This document shows positions 7,192 to 12,398 of a stretch of DNA of 12,398 bases, piece after piece. Source of the DNA: Acidobacteriaceae bacterium (GTDB taxonomy: Bacteria > Acidobacteriota > Terriglobia > Terriglobales > Acidobacteriaceae); the NCBI GenBank assembly GCA_030044455.1, contig JASHVU010000769.1, forward strand, positions 1-12,398. The letters are read 5' to 3'. The notes below the pieces were generated by a model. The model saw nothing but the letters and a program-made list of their open reading frames with translations, was not told where the DNA came from and did no database searches. Both the position numbers and the translations under genes were made by a program. Position 1 is the first letter of the stretch, and the number at the start of each line of letters is the position of its first letter.

Positions 7192-7282
7192 CCCACCCTT
7201 CGATGGATGGACCCGCGTATGGAGCTTATGTTGAATTAGGCCCTTATCGCCTCCAATTCCGCTTAAGGCCTCCATCGGTGGG
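7192..7282. repeat. Large imperfect hairpin element (structured RNA or dispersed extragenic repeat)
   Basis: Ninety-one bases pair from end to end. CCCAC (7192-7196) pairs with GTGGG (7278-7282), CGATGGA (7201-7207) with TCCATCG (7271-7277), GG (7221-7222) with CC (7269-7270), CTTA (7225-7228) with TAAG (7264-7267), GAATT (7233-7237) with AATTC (7255-7259), and AGGC (7238-7241) with GCCT (7249-7252), closing a 7-base loop. That is 27 bp interrupted by bulges, with a large 13-base bulge on the left side. It lies outside any credible gene. It might be a folded RNA, or a REP/MITE-like repeat; copy number cannot be seen from one window. Confidence 0.4.
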
Positions 7283-7294
7283 TCGAATGAGACA

Positions 7295-7310
7295 CCCATC
7301 GCATGATGGG
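7295..7310. repeat. Small perfect hairpin next to the larger element
   Basis: CCCATC (7295-7300) and GATGGG (7305-7310) form a perfect 6-bp stem around GCAT. It repeats the CCATC/GATGG words of the 7192-7282 element, so it may belong to the same structured unit. No T-tract follows on either strand, so it is not called a terminator. Confidence 0.35.
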
Positions 7311-7571
7311 CGACAGGCATTACTCCCCGCCTTTAGATTTCATCCGTGCGATTCCTCAAGTTCTTACTCGCGATCCCCCAATTCTGAAGTTGGACGCGAG
7401 CCGATTACCCGGGAAGAGACATGCTAACCCGGAAAAGTTTCGCTCGTTCAGGAAACAGTGCAGGCCAAGATCTATTCTCGCTTCAGCTCCGGGGGGGATT
7501 CTTCGGATGGAGTGCTCCTCGGGCCATCCAATTCGCCGTGCGCATCCAATTCTGAGGAGTAGACTGGCGCT

Positions 7572-8273
7572 GTGATTCGCGGAAAACAAGACGAAGCGGA
7601 CGAGAACGGGATGGACGGAAACGCTGTAGGAGACCGTGCAGCAACGCGAACGTCGTCTTCGGCCAACTTGCCGGTGGTTGAAGAAGCCGATGCCGACGGT
7701 GAAGTCGCGGAGCTGTTTGCACGCTACCGAGAGCATTTTGGCAGGCCCACGGTGCCGGGCATTCTCAAATGCTTTGCCACGCATCCTGCCTTGCTGCGGC
7801 ACATGACGGGCCTGGCTGAGGGCATGCTGTTTGTGGATGGTTTTCTCTTACGCCGCCACAAGGAGATGATCGCCACGCTGGTTTCGCGCGAGAATGCGTG
7901 TCCCTATTGCGCGGACAGCCACGGCTATTTCCTTCGCACGTTGGGAGGCTCGGCTGAGCAGCTGGCGGCGATTGAGGCTCTCGACCTGAACTCGGCGGCA
8001 TTTACCCCGCAGGAACAGGCGTTGCTGGTTTTTGTCGATAAGATCACGCGCGCATCGCACACAGTCCATCGCGGCGATGTTGAAAGACTGATCGAGGCCG
8101 GCTGGGGCGAATCTCAAATCGCTGAGACCATTCACATTGCCGCGTTATTTGCCACGTTCAATCGCATCGTGAACGCATTCGGCTTGCCATCGCAGCACTT
8201 ACTCGATTTTTATTCGACCCAGACCGGCAACGATGGAATTGAGCTTGGGAATGACGTTGAAAGCAGCGAGTAA
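7572..8273 (+). CDS. Second AhpD-fold / carboxymuconolactone decarboxylase-family protein
   Basis: From GTG 7572 the protein has 233 residues. It carries an intact AhpD-type site, E98, C110, C113 and H117 (KEMIATLV...CPYCADSHG), with exactly the spacing of AhpD, so thiol peroxidase or disulfide reductase activity is likely. The C-terminal part (ETIHIAALFATFNRIVNAFG) matches the peroxidase-related subgroup. The first 30 or so residues are polar and probably disordered. The in-frame TAG at 7560 limits the start to GTG 7572 (GAGGAG 12 bases upstream, rather far) or ATG 7611 (no clear site, would give 220 residues). It is the first gene of the plus-strand operon; the asparagine-synthetase-like gene starts 64 bp downstream. 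A paralogous-fold gene faces it across the intergenic region, but the two proteins are quite different in sequence. Confidence 0.9.
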   Translation: MIRGKQDEADENGMDGNAVGDRAATRTSSSANLPVVEEADADGEVAELFARYREHFGRPTVPGILKCFATHPALLRHMTGLAEGMLFVDGFLLRRHKEMIATLVSRENACPYCADSHGYFLRTLGGSAEQLAAIEALDLNSAAFTPQEQALLVFVDKITRASHTVHRGDVERLIEAGWGESQIAETIHIAALFATFNRIVNAFGLPSQHLLDFYSTQTGNDGIELGNDVESSE

Positions 8274-8337
8274 ATTCAGCCGGCGACCGCACCTGGCCGC
8301 AGAATACTCATTGCCATAGACTCCGAAAGACAGTGCT

Positions 8338-9669
8338 ATGCTTGTCGATGTGTACGAGCAGATTGAACGCGTGATCGACCTTACCGACCCGGCACTGAAT
8401 CACCTCTATGGCATGAGCTTGGAAGAGGCGCGGACGCTGGTGCTCGAGGGCCCCGCGGAGAGCGTAAACCGGATTCGCGGCTCCTTTGCTTTGATTGCCA
8501 AGCGCGGCCGCACCGTAAGAATGGCGCGGTCCCTGGACAGACCGCTGCGTTACTTTCTGGCTAAGCGCAAAGAAGGCCCGGCGCTTATCGTCTCCGACCG
8601 CATTGACAGCATCTACGAGTGGCTCAAGGGGGAAGGACTGCATGAGCAGTTTCGGCCCAACTATACGCGCATGGTGCCTGCGCACTATGTGGTTGAACTG
8701 CAACTGGTGGGCTGCCCCGATCCCGACCCCGTGTATCAGCGCTTCTTTACGCCCGTGACCGGCACGCTACCCGCCGATCTCGATGAGATCGGCCGGGCAT
8801 ACATCTCCGCGCTCGCCGATGAGATTGCGCAGTGGCTCCGGTCTATTCCGCAGGATGAACCGATCGGCGCCTGTTTTTCCGGCGGCATCGACAGCGGTAG
8901 CGTTTTCCTCGTCACTTATCACGTGATGCGCAAGCTCGGTATGCACCCGGGAAGGCTGAAAGCATTTGTGCTCGATCTCGGCGACGGTCCTGATCTCGGC
9001 CAGGCGTGCGCATTCCTCGAGCCGCTCGAGCTGTCGTTGTTCCTTGAAGCGATTGAAGGCGATGCATTGACGCTTGATGTGACCGAGACGATCCGCGTGG
9101 TTGAAGATTACAAGCCGCTCGACATTGAATCGGCCACGATGGCGCTGGCTCTGGCAAAGGGAATTCGCGCACGCTACCCTGACTGGCGCTATCTGATTGA
9201 CGGCGACGGCGGCGACGAAAACCTGAAGGATTATCCAGTCGATGCCAATCCTGAGCTCACGATTCGCAGTGTCATCAACAATCCGATGCTGTACCAGGAG
9301 GGTTGGGGCGTGGGGAAGATCAAGCACTCGCTTACCTATAGTGGGGGTTTGAGCCGCTCCTATGTGCGCACGTATGCGACATCGCGCCGCTACGGCTTCA
9401 GCGGGTTCAGCCCGTTCACAATGCCGGGCGTGATTGCGGTTGCCGAGTCGATTCCGTTTATCGAATTAACCAACTACGATGTAGAGCGGCTCTATGCATT
9501 GAAGGGCGAAGTGGTTTCGCGCGGTGTGGAGGCTGTGACCGGAATGAAAATGCCAGTCTTTGCCAAGCGGCGGTTTCAGCATGGCGCGCTCTCTGAGGAT
9601 TCGCTGCGGCAGCGCCTGCCCTACCGCGAGGCCGAGTACCGTAATCAGTTTTTCTCACTTTACGAGTGA
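8338..9669 (+). CDS. Asparagine-synthetase-like ATP-dependent amide-forming enzyme lacking the glutaminase Cys
   Basis: A 443-residue protein. Residues about 165-430 match the synthetase domain of AsnB and beta-lactam synthetase: the ATP-pyrophosphatase loop SGGIDSGSV (181-189), the acidic motif LIDGDGGDENLKDYP (286-300), and a basic C-terminal motif KMPVFAKRRFQHG (404-416). The first 140 residues look like a reduced glutamine amidotransferase domain (RGSFALIAKRG, then SLDRPLRYFLA). The catalytic Cys that must follow the initiator Met is absent, since the protein begins MLVDVY, and the in-frame TAG at 8317 excludes a longer version. It should therefore adenylate a carboxylate and use free ammonia or another amine, as beta-lactam synthetase and lasso-peptide cyclases do. 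The substrate is unknown. No strong ribosome binding site is visible. Its TGA overlaps the next gene's ATG (TGATG), implying coupled translation. Confidence 0.88.
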   Translation: MLVDVYEQIERVIDLTDPALNHLYGMSLEEARTLVLEGPAESVNRIRGSFALIAKRGRTVRMARSLDRPLRYFLAKRKEGPALIVSDRIDSIYEWLKGEGLHEQFRPNYTRMVPAHYVVELQLVGCPDPDPVYQRFFTPVTGTLPADLDEIGRAYISALADEIAQWLRSIPQDEPIGACFSGGIDSGSVFLVTYHVMRKLGMHPGRLKAFVLDLGDGPDLGQACAFLEPLELSLFLEAIEGDALTLDVTETIRVVEDYKPLDIESATMALALAKGIRARYPDWRYLIDGDGGDENLKDYPVDANPELTIRSVINNPMLYQEGWGVGKIKHSLTYSGGLSRSYVRTYATSRRYGFSGFSPFTMPGVIAVAESIPFIELTNYDVERLYALKGEVVSRGVEAVTGMKMPVFAKRRFQHGALSEDSLRQRLPYREAEYRNQFFSLYE

Positions 9670-10640
9670 TGCTTTCCTTGCTTTCTGTCTATCCCCAAGC
9701 CGCTCACGAACGCGATGAGTGGATTCTGGCGCGCAGAGGTTCACGTAATGCGGTCGATCCTCGCTCTCCCTATGCGTACCTGCTCGAGGACGAACGAAAT
9801 GTCGCGGGTGAAATCGTGCCCACGGCAACCATCTTCCTCACCAATCGCGAGTGCCCGTGGCGCTGCCTGATGTGCGATCTGTGGCGCAACACAATGACTG
9901 AAAGTGTTGCGGCTGGCGCAATTCCGCAACAGATTGACTACGCGCTGGAGCGCTTGCCCGCAGCGCGGCAAGTGAAGCTTTATAACAGCGGCAGCTTCTT
10001 TGATTCGCGCGCCATTTTGCCAGGGGATTACGAAGCGATTGCGCGGCGTCTCGATGGATTTGAGCGCGTGATCGTCGAGTGCCATCCGGCGCTGGTGGGC
10101 GGTGCTTGCGTCCGATTCATGGATTCGATTCGGGGCCGGCTCGAAGTCGCAATGGGACTCGAGACGGCGCATCCCGAGATTCTGGAACGGCTCAATAAGC
10201 GCATGACGCTTGAAATGTTTGCGGAGTCGGCGCGATTTCTGCGCAAGAACGAGATAGATTTGCGCGCCTTTATTCTTGTGAAGCCGCCTTTCATGCGCGA
10301 AGAAGAATCCGTTGAGTGGGCCCTGCGCTCGCTTGAGTTTGCGTTTGAGTGCGGTGCGACAGCGGCCAGTTTGATTCCTACGCGGGGCGGGAACGGCGCG
10401 ATGGAAGAACTCGCTGACGCCGGCGATTTCTCGCCGCCGACGCTGCGAGCGCTCGAAGAGGCGATGGAACGAGGCATGCAGCTTAAGAGAGGACGAGTCT
10501 TTGCCGATCTTTGGAACGCAGAAACGTGGCCGGGTTGCGATGCTTGCCGCGACGGGCGTGTTGCGCGACTACATGCGATGAACCTTGAGCAGAGAATTCT
10601 CGAAACAGTTGAGTGCCGCGGATGCAAGGACGAAGCATGA
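9669..10640 (+). CDS. Radical SAM protein resembling the RaSEA (archaeosine-pathway) family, with C-terminal CxxC pairs
   Basis: From ATG 9669 the protein has 323 residues; GTG 9666 just before it is an alternative. The 4Fe-4S/SAM motif is CPWRCLMC (C62, C66, C69), CxxxCxxC. Following phrases QVKLYNSGSFFD, VECHPALV, VAMGLETAHPEI and LVKPPFMREEESVEWA resemble, as far as I recall, the TIGR01210-type family that includes RaSEA. RaSEA converts a lysine-bearing 7-deazaguanine to archaeosine in archaeal tRNA. In bacteria the role of such proteins is not established to my knowledge. The C-terminus has two additional pairs, CDAC (C290, C293) and CRGC (C316, C319), suitable for an auxiliary iron-sulfur cluster or a zinc. 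The start overlaps the previous stop in TGATG, and the stop overlaps the next start in ATGA, so all three proteins are probably made in fixed ratio. Confidence 0.9.
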   Translation: MLSLLSVYPQAAHERDEWILARRGSRNAVDPRSPYAYLLEDERNVAGEIVPTATIFLTNRECPWRCLMCDLWRNTMTESVAAGAIPQQIDYALERLPAARQVKLYNSGSFFDSRAILPGDYEAIARRLDGFERVIVECHPALVGGACVRFMDSIRGRLEVAMGLETAHPEILERLNKRMTLEMFAESARFLRKNEIDLRAFILVKPPFMREEESVEWALRSLEFAFECGATAASLIPTRGGNGAMEELADAGDFSPPTLRALEEAMERGMQLKRGRVFADLWNAETWPGCDACRDGRVARLHAMNLEQRILETVECRGCKDEA

Positions 10641-12223
10641 ACTCGCAGTACGATATTGCGGTGATTGGTTCGGGTTTTGCGGGCTCGCTGGTGGCAATGA
10701 TTGCACGCCGGCTTGGGCACTCCGTTGTTCTCATCGAGAAAGGCACGCATCCCCGCGTGGTGATCGGCGAGTCGTCGACGCCGCTGGCAAACCTGCTTTT
10801 TGAAGAGCTATGCGTACGCTACGATCTGGCAACGCTCAAGCCGCTGGCGAAGTGGGGAAGCTGGCAGCGCGCGCATCCTGAGGTCGCATGTGGACTCAAA
10901 CGCGGGTTTACGTTTCATCATCATCTGCTTGACGGCGAGCACTCATTCGACCCCCAGCACAGAGATCAGCTCCTGGTGGCGGCCAGCCCGCATAATGAAA
11001 TCGCTGACATGCACTGGTATCGCGCCGAATTCGATCACTTTTTCGTGAACGAAGCTCAACGTCTCGGCGTCGACTACTTCGACCGCGTTGCGCTTGGTGA
11101 ATTTGAAGACGAAGGGAACGCGGTTCGATTGGGCGGCGTGCGTGATGGCCGCAACGTGGAGTTTCGTGCCCAGTTTGTCGTCGATGCCACCGGCCCACGC
11201 GGCTTTCTTCATCGTGCTTTGGATCTCGGGGAAACCCCGCTTCCCGATTATCCAGCGACGCAGAGCCTGTACAGTCATTTCTTCGGCGTAGAGCGACTGG
11301 AAAACACGAACTTCAGCCGCATCGACGGCCAGCCACCCTATCCGATCGATGATGCTGCGGTTCACCACGTCTTTGACGGTGGATGGATCTGGGTTCTGAA
11401 ATTCAACAACGGAATGACTAGCGCGGGCGTCGCGGCGACGGATGAGTTAGCGGAGCAGTTCGGCTTTCAAGACGGCGCAGCGGCGTGGCAGCGGCTGCTT
11501 GACCGAATTCCTGCGTTGCGAGCGCAGTTCGCTCACACGCATGCCGAGCGGCCCTTCACACACATAACCCGGCTCGCCTTCCGCAGTTCGGCTATCGCGG
11601 GCGAGCGTTGGGCATTACTTCCTTCGGCCGCCGGCTTTGTCGATCCCCTGCTCTCCACGGGATTTCCGTTGACGCTGCTAGGCGTCACGCGCATTGCGAA
11701 GATCATCGAAAGCGCATGGGGCGACGAGCAGTTTGGTTCAGGGCTGCGCGACTACGCGCAGAAGACTGATCAGGAGCTGCTGGCCACGGCGCGGCTTATC
11801 GGAGCGCTCTACGCGAACATGAATCGCTTCGACGTGTTCGTCGCGCTGACGCTGCTCTATTTCGCAGCGGCGAGCTTCGCCGAGTCGGCGCGAAGGCTCC
11901 AGAAGTCGCAACTCGCGCCGTCGTTTCTTCTCTGCACGCATCCGGAGTTCGGTCCAGCTTCGGAGAGAGTCTGCGGCCGCGCAATGCAAACGCTAATTAA
12001 TTCCGAGGCAGATGCGCTGATCAACGATATTAACTCGGTAATCGAGCCGATCAATGTTGCCGGCCTGGGAAGGCGTGACCGGCGCAATTGGTATCCGGTA
12101 GAAGCCGATGACCTGCTGAACGCTGCCGCGAAGCTCGATGCCAGCCGCGACGAAGTGCAGGCGCTGCTCAAGCGTTGCGGCTTCGTGTGCGAGTCCACCT
12201 CGGACCGGGCCGCTATGGCTTAG
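10637..12223 (+). CDS. FAD-dependent oxidoreductase of the tryptophan-halogenase superfamily
   Basis: A 528-residue flavoprotein. The N-terminal dinucleotide fold has GSGFAG (11-16) and an acidic VLIEK strand end. The superfamily-typical GESSTP (44-49), VVDATGPRGF (about 181-190) and the FAD-binding stretch PSAAGFVDPLLSTGF (about 329-343) follow. Lys88 in GLKRGFTF may correspond to the catalytic Lys of flavin-dependent halogenases (K79 of PrnA). The halogenase signature WxWxIP is changed to GWIWVLKF (249-256), so chlorination is doubtful and oxidation, reduction or hydroxylation is equally possible. The ATG at 10637 is preferred because it overlaps the radical SAM stop (ATGA) and has AAGGA about eight bases upstream; an in-frame ATG at 10613 would intrude into the preceding gene. 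The last 11 bp overlap the end of a minus-strand gene. Confidence 0.9.
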   Translation: MNSQYDIAVIGSGFAGSLVAMIARRLGHSVVLIEKGTHPRVVIGESSTPLANLLFEELCVRYDLATLKPLAKWGSWQRAHPEVACGLKRGFTFHHHLLDGEHSFDPQHRDQLLVAASPHNEIADMHWYRAEFDHFFVNEAQRLGVDYFDRVALGEFEDEGNAVRLGGVRDGRNVEFRAQFVVDATGPRGFLHRALDLGETPLPDYPATQSLYSHFFGVERLENTNFSRIDGQPPYPIDDAAVHHVFDGGWIWVLKFNNGMTSAGVAATDELAEQFGFQDGAAAWQRLLDRIPALRAQFAHTHAERPFTHITRLAFRSSAIAGERWALLPSAAGFVDPLLSTGFPLTLLGVTRIAKIIESAWGDEQFGSGLRDYAQKTDQELLATARLIGALYANMNRFDVFVALTLLYFAAASFAESARRLQKSQLAPSFLLCTHPEFGPASERVCGRAMQTLINSEADALINDINSVIEPINVAGLGRRDRRNWYPVEADDLLNAAAKLDASRDEVQALLKRCGFVCESTSDRAAMA

Positions 12224-12398
12224 AATTCGTTGAGAATTCGATCGGCCGCGCAGAGACAATACCCCTTCCCTCTTCGACGACAAGGAACTGATCCGGCGCT
12301 ATATGGCTGAGAATCTGCTTGTGGCCACTGGGCCATGCGATCTCGAGATTCGCCTCACTAACGCTGCCCGGCTTTCCGAGCCCAAAGGTCAGCGGAAA
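12213..12398 (-). CDS. ASPIC/UnbV (CRTAC1-type) protein, C-terminal tail
   Basis: On the minus strand the frame is open from the window edge to TAG at 12215-12213, giving 61 residues. The sequence FGLGKPGSVSEANLEIAWPS then QILSHIAPDQFLVVEEG is the typical ASPIC/UnbV C-terminal domain. It normally follows FG-GAP/VCBS propeller repeats in large secreted CRTAC1-like proteins, which are abundant in acidobacteria and planctomycetes. The residue composition and the reading frame continue cleanly, so this is a real gene end, not a shadow. Its role is unknown (adhesion or glycan binding is usually assumed). The stop lies within the last codons of the flavoprotein gene, making an 11-bp tail-to-tail overlap with no room for a conventional terminator. 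Confidence 0.85.
   Translation of the reverse strand, partial: FPLTFGLGKPGSVSEANLEIAWPSGHKQILSHIAPDQFLVVEEGRGIVSARPIEFSTNSKP

Larger units (their letters stand above)
6928..7571. other. Divergent intergenic region without a credible gene
   Basis: About 640 bp separate the two AhpD-fold genes. The region is AT-richer than its surroundings. It contains an operator-like repeat cluster near 7094-7145 and a large imperfect hairpin element at 7192-7282, listed separately. A weak minus-strand promoter is possible, TTGCTT (7099-7094) and TTTAAT (7075-7070) with an 18-bp spacer. Short open frames exist (7143-7427 +, 7303-7575 +, 7132-7320 -), but their codon use and residue content look random and they overlap the hairpins. 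No precursor-peptide-like frame was recognised. The stretch 7311-7571 shows nothing else that I can support. Confidence 0.5.

Noticed and set aside
7295..7310. Rho-independent terminator
   Set aside because: The stem is perfect, but no T-tract follows on either strand and no gene ends nearby.
7132..7320. 62-codon minus-strand frame with a GGGGAG near its ATG, considered as a precursor peptide
   Set aside because: Third-position GC is about half, below the neighbours; the frame lies on the hairpin element and has no leader/core-like pattern. A weak candidate only.
7143..7575. Two plus-strand short frames (7143-7427 and 7303-7575)
   Set aside because: Poor starts, random-looking composition and overlap with each other and with the hairpins.
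8767..9327. 186-codon minus-strand frame
   Set aside because: Antisense shadow of the AsnB-like gene, which holds the ATP-binding motifs here.
10613..10637. Upstream ATG at 10613 as flavoprotein start
   Set aside because: It would add eight residues overlapping the radical SAM C-terminus; ATG 10637 has AAGGA and a classical ATGA overlap, and places the nucleotide-binding fold directly at the N-terminus.
10028..10750. 240-codon minus-strand frame
   Set aside because: Antisense to the radical SAM gene; Ser/Arg-rich composition typical of a shadow.
1..12398. CRISPR arrays, tRNA or rRNA genes, insertion sequences, phage genes
   Set aside because: No regularly spaced repeats, no recognisable RNA gene sequence and no transposase or integrase frame was found.

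Overview
The window looks like chromosomal DNA of a moderately GC-rich Gram-negative bacterium, most likely an acidobacterium (Terriglobia-like). This is inferred from the gene repertoire: a secreted-type SGNH hydrolase with an N-terminal sandwich domain, a CRTAC1/ASPIC-UnbV protein tail, a DUF422 carotenoid protein, a PL5 alginate lyase with a signal peptide, and an AsnB-like/radical SAM/halogenase-like flavoprotein set. No rRNA, tRNA, CRISPR array, insertion sequence or phage gene is visible.

Layout. (1) Bases 1-1011 (+): C-terminal part of an SGNH/GDSL hydrolase. (2) Bases 1067-3418 (-): a CBS-domain protein, then, from its own likely promoter, an FAD/NAD(P)H reductase followed after 34 bp by a CruF-type carotenoid-pathway membrane protein. 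(3) Bases 3419-3740: a 320-bp divergent intergenic region rich in nested inverted repeats. (4) Bases 3741-4967 (+): PL5 alginate lyase. (5) Bases 5010-6903 (-): a two-gene operon of an AhpD-fold protein and an MFS transporter. The AhpD-fold gene seems to use a rare ATT start behind a near-perfect Shine-Dalgarno. (6) Bases 6928-7571: about 640 bp without a credible gene, holding an operator-like repeat cluster and a large imperfect hairpin element. (7) Bases 7572-12223 (+): a four-gene operon of a second AhpD-fold protein, an asparagine-synthetase-like ATP-dependent enzyme without the glutaminase cysteine, a radical SAM enzyme resembling the archaeosine-pathway RaSEA family with two extra C-terminal CxxC pairs, and a flavoprotein of the tryptophan-halogenase superfamily. 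The last three are joined by TGATG and ATGA overlaps. (8) Bases 12213-12398 (-): C-terminal tail of an ASPIC/UnbV protein, overlapping the flavoprotein gene tail-to-tail by 11 bp.

How it fits together. The most interesting part is 6301-12223: two divergent operons, each led by an AhpD-fold gene with an intact E-C-C-H site, one with a transporter and the other with three translationally coupled modifying enzymes. I read it as a candidate small-molecule or modified-base/amide biosynthetic locus of unknown product, with AhpD-type redox partners and an MFS exporter or importer. No precursor peptide was found. All functions are from sequence reading only; no database search was run.
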